Position numbers and translations under genes: made by a program
Shown: piece by piece, positions 31,049 through 40,015 of the stretch
Layout: the number at the start of each line of letters is the position of its first letter
How positions within the stretch are numbered: position 1 is the stretch's first letter
NCBI RefSeq assembly: GCF_050563525.1
Contig: NZ_JBNXUN010000002.1
Coordinates: 310,001-374,000, forward strand
Direction of reading: 5' to 3'
DNA: 64,000 nucleotides
Source of the DNA: Falsiroseomonas sp050563525
GTDB lineage: Bacteria; Pseudomonadota; Alphaproteobacteria; Acetobacterales; Acetobacteraceae
The notes under the pieces: generated by a model
Told to the model about the DNA's origin: nothing
Databases searched by the model: none
Seen by the model: the letters and a program-made list of their open reading frames with translations, nothing else

Positions 31049-31699
31049 ATGCCCTGGACCCGCGATGAGATGGCGGCGCGCGCGGCGCGCGAACTGCAGG
31101 ACGGCTTCTACGTGAACCTCGGCATCGGCATCCCGACGCTGGTGGCGAACCACGTGCCCGCCGGCATGACCGTGCAGTTGCAATCCGAGAACGGAATGCT
31201 CGGCCTCGGCCCATTCCCCTTCGAGGGGGAGGAGGACCCGGACCTGATCAATGCCGGCAAGCAGACCATCACCCAGTTGCCCACCAGCAGCTTCTTCGAC
31301 AGCGCCCAGTCCTTCGGCATGATCCGCGGCGGGCATATCGACCTGTCCATCCTCGGCGCGCTGCAGGTGGCGCAAAATGGCGACCTGGCGAACTGGATGA
31401 TCCCGGGCAAGATGGTGAAGGGCATGGGTGGCGCCATGGACCTGGTCGCCGGCGTCAAGCGCGTGATCGTGCTGATGGAACACACCGCCGGCGGCAAGCC
31501 GAAGCTGCTGCGCGAATGCACCCTGCCGCTGACCGGGCGCCGGGTGGTGGACATCGTGGTGACCGAGCTCGGCGTCTTCGGCATCGACAAGAAGGGCGAT
31601 GCGCCGATGCGGCTGCTGGAGATCGCGCCCGGCGTGACCGAACAGGAAATCCGCGAAAAGACCGAGGCAGCCTTCGAGACGGCGCTGGTCGCCGCCTGA
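31049..31699 (+). CDS. scoB: 3-oxoacid CoA-transferase subunit B
   Basis: The 216-residue beta subunit carries the catalytic glutamate Glu47 in QSENGMLGLGP, which forms the glutamyl-CoA thioester intermediate. NLGIGIPTLVANHVP and the C-terminal LTGRRVVDIVVTELGVF are typical. It forms a complex with the adjacent subunit A. A 13-bp hairpin follows, shared with the convergent gene. Confidence 0.94.
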   Translation: MPWTRDEMAARAARELQDGFYVNLGIGIPTLVANHVPAGMTVQLQSENGMLGLGPFPFEGEEDPDLINAGKQTITQLPTSSFFDSAQSFGMIRGGHIDLSILGALQVAQNGDLANWMIPGKMVKGMGGAMDLVAGVKRVIVLMEHTAGGKPKLLRECTLPLTGRRVVDIVVTELGVFGIDKKGDAPMRLLEIAPGVTEQEIREKTEAAFETALVAA

Positions 31700-31704
31700 A
31701 ATCC

Positions 31705-31735
31705 ACGGCGCCGCGGGCCCGCCCCGCGGTGCCGT
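31705..31735. terminator. Bidirectional terminator-like hairpin
   Basis: A 13-bp stem with one G-T wobble (31705-31717 with 31723-31735) and a 5-nt loop lies between the convergent CoA-transferase operon and the minus-strand hypothetical gene. Confidence 0.55.
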
Positions 31736-31745
31736 CTGCTGGCGC

Positions 31746-32240
31746 CTACTGCAACTGCGGCTGGCGGTCCTGCTGGTAGCGCAGGCGATCGTCTTCCAGG
31801 ATCCGGCGCAGGCGCTGCAATTCCCGTTCCCGGTCCGCCAGGGACCGTTCCCAGTCGCCACCACCCACGGAGGCCGCCTGGCGCTGCGGCGTGGACCGCG
31901 CCGGCAGGGCGGCGCTTTCACGTTCCACCGGCGGCGCGGCACGACGCACCGTGCGGCGTGGCGGGGTGCGGCGCTGCGCGCGCGGCGGCGTCGTGGCCAC
32001 CGGCGGCGGCGGGACCCAATCCAGCAGCGGGATCGGGCCACGCGCCGTGGAGTCGGCCACCGGCGCGCCGCGCGAGGAGAAGCTCGGCGGCGCAGGCGCG
32101 CGCTCCCGGAAGGTCTCAAAATCGGTGATGGTCGAACTCAGCAGATCCCGCCCCGGCGCAGAATCATTCCAATGCTGGGCCGTGGCCGGCAGGCTCAGTA
32201 GCAGCCCCAGCGGCAGGGTCAGGAGGGCAAAACGGCGCAT
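31746..32240 (-). CDS. Secreted hypothetical protein with coiled C-terminus
   Basis: A 164-residue product with a clear Sec signal peptide (MRRFALLTLPLGLLLSLPATAQ). The middle is Pro/Arg-rich and probably disordered, and the last 35 residues are a charged helix (SLADRERELQRLRRILEDDR) likely to form a short coiled coil. ATG 32240 is chosen for the signal peptide; the frame is open further upstream. No family is recognised. Confidence 0.65.
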   Translation of the reverse strand: MRRFALLTLPLGLLLSLPATAQHWNDSAPGRDLLSSTITDFETFRERAPAPPSFSSRGAPVADSTARGPIPLLDWVPPPPVATTPPRAQRRTPPRRTVRRAAPPVERESAALPARSTPQRQAASVGGGDWERSLADRERELQRLRRILEDDRLRYQQDRQPQLQ

Positions 32241-32367
32241 GGCGCGATCCCGATCGACGACGGAAAATTGACGGCAGGTTGAGCGAAGATGACCGCAGCG
32301 GCGGTTGCGCACAAGCTTCCAATTCGTTGCGGCGCCAGCATTTGCCGCGCTGCGGGATGCGGCGGGC

Positions 32368-32793
32368 TCAGATCAGGCAGAGCGCCTCAAGCTCCCGCCG
32401 CAAGGCCGGCGGCAGCGCGTCCATACCATCCGCGGCCAGCGCCGCCCTCGGCGCATCGGGCGGCGCGGCGGCAGGCTCCAGGTAACGCCAGCCCTGGAAC
32501 GGCTTCTGCGGCCGGGGCTGCAGCAGCACCAGCTCCGGGTCGAGCACCAGGCCGGCGCAGGCGGTGCCGTCGTCCCAGCGGTCCTCGCGCACCTCAAGGA
32601 TGCGCTGCCGCACGCGGATCAGGCCAGCCAGCACCCAGTACAGGGAGCCACCCTCGACCAGTTCCGCCGCCCGCTTCGGCACCATACGTGTCTGATGCCG
32701 CAGCGGCGGGTCGAGCACGGCGCGGCGTGCCTGCCCGGCGGCGAGTTCCGCCACCTCCTTCGGCCCGACGCAGAGTTTCAGCAGGTGCAGCAT
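32368..32793 (-). CDS. DUF1489 family protein
   Basis: The 141-residue product begins MLHLLKLCVGPKEVAEL and contains RHQTRMVPKRAAELVEGGSL and the segment YWVLAGLIRVRQRILEVRED, which match what I know of DUF1489, a family of unknown function largely restricted to alphaproteobacteria. An alternative start at 32805 would add MQSG. It is transcribed divergently from the TAXI binding-protein gene. Confidence 0.8.
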   Translation of the reverse strand: MLHLLKLCVGPKEVAELAAGQARRAVLDPPLRHQTRMVPKRAAELVEGGSLYWVLAGLIRVRQRILEVREDRWDDGTACAGLVLDPELVLLQPRPQKPFQGWRYLEPAAAPPDAPRAALAADGMDALPPALRRELEALCLI

Positions 32794-32933
32794 GCCGGAC
32801 TGCATGTGGCCTGCGGCCGAGTCCCGGCAAGCCCGTTCAACAGTGTATGTCGACACAACGGGCCTGAAAGCTTGCCTCAGGCGGTGATCCGGGGTTAATC
32901 GGAAGCAACGAAACTGTCCAAGGGAGACAAACC

Positions 32934-33926
32934 ATGCGCCGCCGCCACCTGCTTGCCGCCACGGCCCTGGGTGCTGCCGCCCCCCTTCTTTCGACACCCT
33001 CCCTCGCACAGCCGAAGAACGCGTCCTGGCCGCGCGCCCTGAACATGGGCACCGCCGCGCCGGGCGGCACCTACGCGCTGTATGGGCCGGCCTGGGGCCA
33101 GTTGGCGCAGGAAGCCACCGGCGTGCAGATCTCCTACCGCACGACACAGGGTCCGAACCAGAACATCATCCTGGTGAACCGCAAGGAAATCGAGCTCGGC
33201 ATGGCCACGATGGGCGTGGCGCTGCAGGCCTGGAACGGCGTCGGCGCCTGGACCCAGGGCAACCGCTTCCGCGACATCCGCGCGCTGTTCCCGATGTACG
33301 ACACGCCCTTCCACGGCATCGCCCTGAAGCGCACCGGCATCACGAAGCATGCCGACCTGAACGGCAAGAGCGTCGGCGTCGGCCCGCGCGGCGGCACGCC
33401 GGGCACCTACTACCCGCAGATCCTGACGGAACTCGGCATCACCCCCTCCGCCGTCCGCTACGGCTCCGCCTCCGACCTTGTGGGCCAGATCCAGGACGGG
33501 CTGCTGGACGCCTTCCTCTTCGCCTCCGGCGTGCCGGTGCCGGCCTTCAGCGAGATCGAGGTGCAGGCCGAGGTGAACTTCCTGGACTTCACACAGGAGG
33601 AAACCGCGAAGCTGACGGCGAAGTATCCGGAACTGGCCGCGGGGTCGCTGCCCATGGGCACCTACCGCACGCAGCAGAAGCCGCTCGGCATCGTCGGCAT
33701 GTACAACTTCGCCATCGCCCACAAGTCGATCCCGGACGACCTGGCGTATGAGATCACCAAGTCCGTGCTCGGCCAGAACGCCCGGCTGAAGGCGGCGATC
33801 GCGGCGGCGTCGGAGACGCTGGCGGCGAACTGGACCAAGAACACCTTCCTGCCCTTCCACCCCGGCGCCGCGCGCTACCTGCGGGAGAACGGGCAGGCGG
33901 TGCCGGACAACCTCGTCATGGCGTGA
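32934..33926 (+). CDS. TAXI family TRAP transporter solute-binding protein
   Basis: A 330-residue periplasmic binding protein of the TAXI type. MRRRHLLAATALGAAAPLLS is a signal peptide with an Arg-rich N-region, and LNMGTAAPGGTYALYGPAWG is the family N-terminal motif for ligand binding. GPNQNIILVNRKEIELGMAT follows as in TAXI proteins. AAGGGAGAC precedes the ATG. No fused TRAP permease gene lies next to it, so its membrane partner must be encoded elsewhere. A terminator hairpin follows. Confidence 0.88.
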   Translation: MRRRHLLAATALGAAAPLLSTPSLAQPKNASWPRALNMGTAAPGGTYALYGPAWGQLAQEATGVQISYRTTQGPNQNIILVNRKEIELGMATMGVALQAWNGVGAWTQGNRFRDIRALFPMYDTPFHGIALKRTGITKHADLNGKSVGVGPRGGTPGTYYPQILTELGITPSAVRYGSASDLVGQIQDGLLDAFLFASGVPVPAFSEIEVQAEVNFLDFTQEETAKLTAKYPELAAGSLPMGTYRTQQKPLGIVGMYNFAIAHKSIPDDLAYEITKSVLGQNARLKAAIAAASETLAANWTKNTFLPFHPGAARYLRENGQAVPDNLVMA

Positions 33927-33931
33927 CCATC

Positions 33932-33957
33932 GCGGCCCCGGTCACCGCCGGGGCCGC
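33932..33957 (+). terminator. Terminator-like hairpin
   Basis: A perfect 10-bp GC stem (33932-33941 with 33948-33957) with a 6-nt loop, 5 nt after the TAXI gene stop, followed by CCTTCGG. Confidence 0.55.
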
Positions 33958-34031
33958 CTTCGGCCTTCCGTTCACGGGATGGCAATGTCGGCCCCGGCAT
34001 GCTGCGACCTTCGCTGCAAGCCGGAGCCTGC

Positions 34032-36353
34032 ATGATGCGCCTTCTTCTTGACATGTCGGTCGGCCGAAAGCTGGCGGCTTCCGCCTGCCTGGCCCTGCTG
34101 CTGCTCATGGGCCTGGTCGGCGTGATCTGGCGCGAGAGTGCCGGCATCCTGGCGGAACAGGATGGCTCGGCACGCACCCAGGAAGCCATGGACGCCATGG
34201 AGGCCGGGGCCGACCGCCTGCGCGACGTGGCGGTGCTGGAGCGCGACCTGCTTCTGACGCATGACGAGGCCGGCCAGGGGCCCGCCTGGACCCAGATCAG
34301 CAGCGTCCTGGAGGAGGGTCTGGCGCAGGTTCAGATGGCGGCGGCGAGCGTCGGGGAACCGCGGCTGCTGGCCGCTGCCGACAACCTGGCCGAGGCGGCC
34401 GAGACCTACCGGGTCGCGCTGCAGCTGGTGGCGACGCAGCGGGCCCGCATGATCGTGGCGCGGGACCGGGAGCTGTTTCCCCTGTCCGCAGCCTACGATT
34501 CCACCTTCGAGTCGATTTCCACCAGCTTCGAGTTTGACCTGCCCCCGGCTGAGCGCGAGGAGGCGCGGCACCGGCTGTTGACGGTGCATGCAGCGGTCAA
34601 CGACGTGCGGATCGGCGTGCAGCGTCTTCTGGCGACGGGCGAGCAGGAGCAGGTCCGCCGCATCCGCCGCGGCATCGCGCAGTCCCGCGTCCACAGCCGC
34701 GGCATGCTGGCCAATTCCAACGCGCAGCGGCTGCGGGACGACCTGCAAAAGCTGGTGGAACACACGCAGGGCCTCGGCACGGCCGCAGGCGCCATCCTGG
34801 ACGCCGGGGAGCAGGTCGCCAAGGCACGGCAGGACCAAGTGGCGCCGGCGCGCCTGGCGATGCGGGAGGCCGCCGCAACCCTGGCCGCCGCCGGCGCCGC
34901 CATCGCCGCCGAGCAGCGCGGACAGGTCTCCGAGCGCACGGTGCTGGTCAGCATGGGCACGGTCTGGATCGGTCTTGCCATCGGGCTGGTGCTGCTGCTT
35001 TCGGCCCTGGCCATGGCGCGCACCATCAGCACCCCGCTACGCCGGCTGGCCGCCGTCATGGCCCGGATCGCGTCCGGCCAGGCCGACATGGCCGTGCCGG
35101 ACCGCGGCCGCCGCGACGAGATCGGCAAGATTGCGGAGGCGCTGGAAGCCCTGCGCGGCACCGTGCGGACGGCCTTCGCGCAGAGCCAGATGGTGGAGCA
35201 GCTTCCGGCCGCGGTGATGAGTGCGGACCCGAACGATGGCTTCCGCATCACCTACATGAATGCGGAGACCAGGCGCCTGCTCGACAGCATCCGCCGCGTG
35301 CTGCCCATGGGGCCCGAGGACATGCTGGGCCAGTCCATCGACATCTTCCACAAGAACCCGGCGCACCAACATGCCATGCTCGCCGATACCTCGCGCCTGC
35401 CGCACACGGCCCGGATCCGCCTGGGGGAGGAGGTGCTGGAGCTGCGCATCTCCGCCATCCTCGACGCCGCCGGCGCCTACAGCGCGGCAATGCTGACCTG
35501 GACGGTGGCGACGGAGAAGGTGCGGCTGGCGGACACCTTCGAGACGGAGATCGGCGCCGTCGTCGCCGCCGTGGCCGACTCCGCCGCGCGGCTGCAAGAC
35601 TCCGCCGTGGCGCTCAGCGGCACCGCCGCAACCTCCGGCCAGGAAGCCGCGGCGGTGGCGGCGGCCGGCGGGCGGGCGCAGGGCGACGTGCATGCGGTGG
35701 CTGCGGCGGCGGAGGAAATGGCCAGCTCCGTCCACGAGATTTCCCGCCAGGTGGGGGAGGCAGCGCAGGTCGCGCGCCGCGCAGTGGCGGAGGCACAGGC
35801 CACCGACACCACGGTGCAGGGCCTGTCGGAGGCCGCCGCCCGCATTGGCGACGTGGTGCGGCTGATCGGCGATATCGCGGGCCAGACCAACCTGCTGGCG
35901 CTGAACGCGACGATCGAGGCGGCCCGCGCTGGGGAGGCCGGCAAGGGCTTTGCGGTCGTGGCGTCCGAGGTGAAGTCCCTCGCCGGCCAGACCGCCAAGG
36001 CGACCGAGGAGATCGCCGCCCAGATCGGCCAGATGCAGCAGGCGACGAGCCAGGCCGTGACGGCGATCCGCGGCATCGGCGCCACGGTGGAACGCACCAG
36101 CGAAATCGCCACGGCCATCGCCGCGGCGGTGGAAGAACAGGGCGCTGCCACCCAGGAAATCGCCCGCAGTGCCGCGCAGGTGGCGGAGGCGACGCAGACG
36201 GTGGCGCAACGGATCGAAGGCGTGCGCGGGGCCGCGGAAGCCACCGGCGCCTCGGCGGGAGCCATGCGCGACGACAGCGGCGCCCTGGCGGGCCAGGCGC
36301 AGCAGTTGAAGGAAAAGACCAATAGCTTCCTGCGCAGCGTCCGGGCCATGTAG
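34032..36353 (+). CDS. Methyl-accepting chemotaxis protein with PAS-like domain
   Basis: A 773-residue chemoreceptor. In order: a membrane segment near residues 11-34, a periplasmic helical sensor region of about 270 residues, a second membrane segment near 305-328, a HAMP domain, a PAS-like module (from QLPAAVMSADPNDGFRITYM to about YSAAMLTW), and the signalling domain with the conserved hairpin tip IAGQTNLLALNATIEAARAG. ATG 34032, preceded by GGAG, is favoured over ATG 33999. There is no CheR-binding pentapeptide at the C-terminus, and no other chemotaxis genes are nearby. The ligand is unknown. Confidence 0.9.
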   Translation: MMRLLLDMSVGRKLAASACLALLLLMGLVGVIWRESAGILAEQDGSARTQEAMDAMEAGADRLRDVAVLERDLLLTHDEAGQGPAWTQISSVLEEGLAQVQMAAASVGEPRLLAAADNLAEAAETYRVALQLVATQRARMIVARDRELFPLSAAYDSTFESISTSFEFDLPPAEREEARHRLLTVHAAVNDVRIGVQRLLATGEQEQVRRIRRGIAQSRVHSRGMLANSNAQRLRDDLQKLVEHTQGLGTAAGAILDAGEQVAKARQDQVAPARLAMREAAATLAAAGAAIAAEQRGQVSERTVLVSMGTVWIGLAIGLVLLLSALAMARTISTPLRRLAAVMARIASGQADMAVPDRGRRDEIGKIAEALEALRGTVRTAFAQSQMVEQLPAAVMSADPNDGFRITYMNAETRRLLDSIRRVLPMGPEDMLGQSIDIFHKNPAHQHAMLADTSRLPHTARIRLGEEVLELRISAILDAAGAYSAAMLTWTVATEKVRLADTFETEIGAVVAAVADSAARLQDSAVALSGTAATSGQEAAAVAAAGGRAQGDVHAVAAAAEEMASSVHEISRQVGEAAQVARRAVAEAQATDTTVQGLSEAAARIGDVVRLIGDIAGQTNLLALNATIEAARAGEAGKGFAVVASEVKSLAGQTAKATEEIAAQIGQMQQATSQAVTAIRGIGATVERTSEIATAIAAAVEEQGAATQEIARSAAQVAEATQTVAQRIEGVRGAAEATGASAGAMRDDSGALAGQAQQLKEKTNSFLRSVRAM

Positions 36354-36421
36354 GCGCGCGGAACCTTGCCCATCCGGCCCCGAAGCGCCTAAGCCCGCCG
36401 CCACATCGAAGGAACGGCAGC

Positions 36422-37441
36422 ATGGGCTACAGGATGGCCGTGGTCGGCGCCACCGGCGCGGTGGGGCGCGAGATCCTCAAGACGCTGGCGGAACGCAGCT
36501 TCCCGGTGGACAGCATGGTGGCCCTCGCCTCCGGCCGGTCCGCCGGGCAGCAGGTCTCCTTCGGCGAGGACCAGGTGCTGACGGTGAAGTCGCTCGACAG
36601 CTTCGACTTCACGGGCATCGACATCGCGCTGTTCTCGCCCGGCGCGGCGATCAGCGCGGTGCACGCGCCGCGGGCGGCGGCCGCCGGTTGCGTCGTGATC
36701 GACAACACCAGCCAGTTCCGCATGGACCCCGACGTGCCGCTGGTGGTGCCGGAGGTGAACCCGCAGGCGCTGGCGCGCTTCAAGAAAAGGCGGATCATTG
36801 CCAATCCAAACTGCTCCACCATCCAGATGGTGGTGGCGCTGAAGCCGCTGCACGATCTGGCGCGGGTGAAGCGGGTGGTGGTGTCCACCTACCAATCCGT
36901 GTCCGGCGCGGGGCGGGAGGCGATGGACGAGCTGTGGTCGCAGACCCGCGGCGTCTACGTGAACGAAACCCCGCCTTCCGAGCAGTTCACCAAGCAGATC
37001 GCCTTCAACTGCATCCCCCACATCGACAATTTCCTGTCCGACGGCTCGACCCGGGAGGAGACGAAGATGGCGGAAGAGACGCGAAAGATCCTCAGCCCGG
37101 ACATCGCCGTGATGGCCACCTGCGTCCGCGTCCCCGTCTTCATCGGCCACGCCGAGGCGGTGCATGTGGAGTTCGAGGAGCCGATCACAGAAGCCGACGC
37201 CCGATCCGCCCTGCGGGAGGCGCCGGGGATCATCCTGCTCGATCGCCGGGAGGATGGCGGCTACGCCACCCAGGCCGAGACCGCCGGCGAGGACGCCGTC
37301 TATATCAGCCGCCTGCGCCGCGACCTGACAGTGCCGAACGGACTCGCCTTCTGGTGCGTCAGCGACAATCTGCGCAAGGGCGCAGCGCTGAACGCGGTGC
37401 AGATCGCGGAGGAACTGGTGGCGCAGGGGTTGCTGGCCTGA
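36422..37441 (+). CDS. asd: Aspartate-semialdehyde dehydrogenase
   Basis: A 339-residue enzyme that reduces aspartyl phosphate to aspartate semialdehyde in lysine, methionine and threonine synthesis and diaminopimelate supply. It has the NADP-binding motif AVVGATGAVGREIL, catalytic Cys131 in ANPNCSTIQMV, and the family segment STYQSVSGAGREAMDELW. GAAGGAACGGCAG precedes the ATG. It stands alone between a chemoreceptor and a lipoprotein gene run. Confidence 0.96.
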   Translation: MGYRMAVVGATGAVGREILKTLAERSFPVDSMVALASGRSAGQQVSFGEDQVLTVKSLDSFDFTGIDIALFSPGAAISAVHAPRAAAAGCVVIDNTSQFRMDPDVPLVVPEVNPQALARFKKRRIIANPNCSTIQMVVALKPLHDLARVKRVVVSTYQSVSGAGREAMDELWSQTRGVYVNETPPSEQFTKQIAFNCIPHIDNFLSDGSTREETKMAEETRKILSPDIAVMATCVRVPVFIGHAEAVHVEFEEPITEADARSALREAPGIILLDRREDGGYATQAETAGEDAVYISRLRRDLTVPNGLAFWCVSDNLRKGAALNAVQIAEELVAQGLLA

Positions 37442-37531
37442 CGCGGCCGCGAGTCTCAATAATTTTCACGCAAGAATGTTTCGAAATAATTGACAAACCA
37501 CGCGCCGCAGAAGAGAACGGCATACAATCTT

Positions 37532-38107
37532 ATGCTGAGAGTCCCTGTGCGCCTGGCCCTCCAGACTACGTTCATCGCGGCAGCGTCCTGCCTGCTCCTC
37601 GCCTGCCAAAATCCAGAATGAGCCAATGAGTTCGCGCTTCGGAACGGCGCACCAAGGCCAAATGCGGCGCAGCTGCGGGAGGCGCAGACGACACGACTTC
37701 CGACGGCGGATGAGCTCCTCGTTCTCTCCGAGGCGACCCAGGCGCTGCAGGACCTTGGCTACACGGTCGAGGAAAGCGCGCCACGTGCCGGCGTGCTGGC
37801 CGGCAGCAAGGATCGGGATGCGACCGAGGCCCCGCAGATCGCCGGCCAGATCGCCCTGACGATCGGCTTGGCGCTGCTCGGCGTTCATCACCAGCCGGTC
37901 TGGGATACCGACCAGCTGATCCGCGTTACCCTGACGACGAGACCAGATCCTATCGGCCAACAGACCGCCCTGCGCGCCTCCTTCGAACGGATCGTGATGA
38001 ACAACCAGGGCATGGCCCGCGCCGAGCCATTGGAGGACCGCGCATTCCATGACGACCTGTACGCCAAGCTGCGCAGCGGGTTGGCAACCCGCGGCGTGAC
38101 GCTGTGA
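37532..38107 (+). pseudogene. Lipoprotein gene of LQDLGY family with in-frame TGA at codon 30
   Basis: ATG 37532 opens MLRVPVRLALQTTF followed by a lipobox ending LLLAC, then QNPE and TGA (37619-37621). Past the stop the same frame continues uninterrupted for 161 codons to TGA 38105-38107, and the continuation is clearly homologous to the downstream lipoproteins: LSEATQALQDLGYTVEES, GSKDRDATEA, then a polar C-terminal half. The full reading would be a 191-residue lipoprotein. Explanations are a recent nonsense mutation, a sequencing error, or TGA readthrough. A downstream GTG at 37793 would drop both the signal and the shared motif. The stop overlaps the start of the next gene. Confidence 0.7.
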
Positions 38108-38655
38108 TGCGTAGTCTTCCGATAGTCCTTCTTGCGGGGCTGCTGGCCTCAGCATGCGTCGCGCCACCGGCGCAACCAGTCTTCGAGCCCAGCGCCAGAT
38201 CCGCAGTCGAGCTTCGCGCCATGCAGACGCGGATCGTGGACGGGGAGGAAAACGCCGTCCTGAGGGGCGTTGTCGCGACGCTGCAGGATCTGGGATACCG
38301 GATCACGCGTGCCGAAGCCGGCGCCGGCACAGTATCCGCAACGCGTCTCACCGGCCTGCGCCTAGCCGTCGTGGTGCGGGGGCAGGCGGGCGGCCGCAGC
38401 CTAGTGCGCGCCAATGCGACCGTGCTCGGATTGGGGCGCGAGCGGCAGGTCGACTCACCGGAATTCTACCTCCGCAACTTCTTCATCCCGCTCCAGGATA
38501 CCATCGGCCGGGAGATGCTTGTTGCCGATGCCGCGATGGTTGCGCCCGAAGCGCCGCGGCCGACCGCCGAAATCCTCCCCGGCCGGCGGGCGCCGGTCGC
38601 CCCCGCATCGACACCCGCAACCGGCGGTTCCGGTCCCGAGGGACGCACACCATGA
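38107..38655 (+). CDS. Lipoprotein of LQDLGY family (copy 2)
   Basis: A 182-residue predicted lipoprotein: MRSLPIVLLAGLLASACVAP has lipobox ASAC. The mature part holds the shared domain, with the MQTRIVDGEENAVLRGVV lead-in and the signature TLQDLGYRITRAEAG, then a beta-rich segment (LAVVVRGQAGGRSLVRANA). A Pro/Ala-rich tail of about 40 residues is unique to this copy. The ATG overlaps the previous stop (TGATG) and the 3' end overlaps the next gene (ATGA). Function is unknown; the location is inferred to be the outer membrane or periplasm. Confidence 0.8.
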   Translation: MRSLPIVLLAGLLASACVAPPAQPVFEPSARSAVELRAMQTRIVDGEENAVLRGVVATLQDLGYRITRAEAGAGTVSATRLTGLRLAVVVRGQAGGRSLVRANATVLGLGRERQVDSPEFYLRNFFIPLQDTIGREMLVADAAMVAPEAPRPTAEILPGRRAPVAPASTPATGGSGPEGRTP

Positions 38656-39086
38656 AGGCCTTTTCAACGACGGGCCGGAAGCTGGCCGGCTTCGCGCTAC
38701 TGTTCGCGCTCGCGTCCGGCTGCGCCAGCGTGACGCAACAGGCGAACGACGTGGCCACGGCCGCCGCGGCGGGAGACCGCGTCACGGTGGGCACCGTGCA
38801 GCGGGAAATCCGCGTCGGCATGAGCGGAGCCGAAGTGGTGACCGCACTGGGCGCGCCCAACATCGTGAGCAGCGACGAGCGTCGACGCGAGGTTTGGGTC
38901 TATGACCGCATCGCGACCGAAAGCGTCTCCTCCTCCAGTTCCGGCGGCGTTAACGCATTGTTCCTGGCCGGCGTCAGCGGCCGGACCGGAGTCGCGCGCA
39001 CCTCGCAGCGCAGCCTGACCGTCATCGTCCGCTACGACGAGCAGGCGCGGGTGCGTGATTTCTCCTACCGATCCAGCAGCTTCTGA
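38652..39086 (+). CDS. BamE/SmpA-like lipoprotein
   Basis: A 144-residue predicted lipoprotein. The signal reads FALLFALASGCASV with lipobox ASGC. The mature domain VQREIRVGMSGAEVVTALGAPNIVSSD, then REVWVYDRI, resembles the BamE/SmpA/OmlA fold, in which a RxGMxxxxVxxxLGxP motif is typical. It is too divergent to call the true BamE of the outer-membrane assembly machine. It lies between members of the LQDLGY lipoprotein family and overlaps both neighbours (ATGA and TGATG), so it probably works with them. Confidence 0.75.
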   Translation: MKAFSTTGRKLAGFALLFALASGCASVTQQANDVATAAAAGDRVTVGTVQREIRVGMSGAEVVTALGAPNIVSSDERRREVWVYDRIATESVSSSSSGGVNALFLAGVSGRTGVARTSQRSLTVIVRYDEQARVRDFSYRSSSF

Positions 39087-39565
39087 TGCGGCAGGCGGGT
39101 CGCCGGTCGCTCATCCGGTCGGCCTGCGGCGTGGTGGCGACAGCTTGCGCCGCAGCCCTGGCTGTGGCCTGCGTGCCGCGGCCCGATCAGCACGCCGCCG
39201 CCCTGACGCCGGACCTGCGGGCCGTCGCGCGGCGCCAGCAACAGGCGCGACGCTTCGACACGCTGGACGAAACGATGCTGCTGCAGGCGGCGATCGGCGT
39301 CCTGCAGGATCTGGGCTACACCATTCAGGAAAGCCAGCAGGCCTACGGCATCGTCGTCGGCAGCCGGGCCACCCCATTTCCTGTCAGGGTGCAGGTTGTC
39401 GTGCAGGCCGCCGCGGCGTCCGGCCGTGGGGTGCTGGCGCGGGCGAGCTTCCAGCGCGTTGCCCGCGGCTATGCCGCCGGAGAAATGCTGGATGACCCGG
39501 CCCTGTACCAACGCTTCTTCGAAGCGCTCTCGCAATCCGCATTCCTGACGGCGCATGAGATCTGA
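39086..39565 (+). CDS. Lipoprotein of LQDLGY family (copy 3)
   Basis: A 159-residue product with a signal ending ALAVACVPRP, most likely a lipoprotein with Cys29 as anchor. The shared domain is visible in full: QARRFDTLDETMLLQAAI, LQDLGYTIQESQQ, then a beta-rich stretch (VRVQVVVQAAAASGRGVLAR) and the C-terminal helix YQRFFEALSQSAFL. It overlaps the BamE-like gene upstream (TGATG) and runs into the next copy. Confidence 0.8.
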   Translation: MRQAGRRSLIRSACGVVATACAAALAVACVPRPDQHAAALTPDLRAVARRQQQARRFDTLDETMLLQAAIGVLQDLGYTIQESQQAYGIVVGSRATPFPVRVQVVVQAAAASGRGVLARASFQRVARGYAAGEMLDDPALYQRFFEALSQSAFLTAHEI

Positions 39566-39566
39566 C

Positions 39567-39989
39567 ATGTCCTGGCGACCCACTTTGCTGCTGCTGGGGG
39601 CGAGCCTCTGGCTCGCCGCCTGCCAGATGGACAGCCGGCAGCAGGTGCTCGCCATGTCCAATACGCAGGCCCAGCAGCGGGCCATCTCGACCCGCGCCTT
39701 CGACACGGCAGACCGCCGCCAGGTCTTCAGGGCCGTGATCAGCACGCTGCAGGATCTCGGCTTCGTCGTGGATCGCGCCGATGACGTGCTGCATACCGTC
39801 AGCGCGACACGCTTTGGGACTCATGTCGTGCGGCTGACGGTGACCGTCCGGGCCGGCACGGGAGACCGGACGCTGGTGCGCGCCTCCGGCCAGTTCAATC
39901 AGGACCCGCTGGCCGATGCCACCACCTTTCAGCGCCTGTTCGAGGCGCTTTCACAGGCGCTGTTCCTGCAGGCCAACCAGATCGACTGA
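39567..39989 (+). CDS. Lipoprotein of LQDLGF family (copy 4)
   Basis: A 140-residue predicted lipoprotein: MSWRPTLLLLGASLWLAACQ has lipobox LAAC. The shared domain reads STRAFDTADRRQVFRAVI, TLQDLGFVVDRADD, RTLVRASGQFN and FQRLFEALSQALFLQAN. ATG 39567 follows the previous stop by 1 nt; an in-frame ATG at 39555 would add four residues. It ends the five-gene run, and a hairpin follows. Confidence 0.8.
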   Translation: MSWRPTLLLLGASLWLAACQMDSRQQVLAMSNTQAQQRAISTRAFDTADRRQVFRAVISTLQDLGFVVDRADDVLHTVSATRFGTHVVRLTVTVRAGTGDRTLVRASGQFNQDPLADATTFQRLFEALSQALFLQANQID

Positions 39990-40015
39990 AACCCACGGCC
40001 CACTGCGTGACCGCG

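Noticed and set aside
37490..37528. Promoter from TTGACA (37490) to TACAAT (37523) before the lipoprotein run
   Set aside because: The spacer is 27 nt, too long for a sigma-70 promoter; the region is AT-rich but I cannot place the elements.
37619..37621. Selenocysteine at the TGA in the first lipoprotein
   Set aside because: The position follows the lipobox in a non-conserved region, no redox context exists, and no SECIS-like hairpin was noticed immediately downstream.
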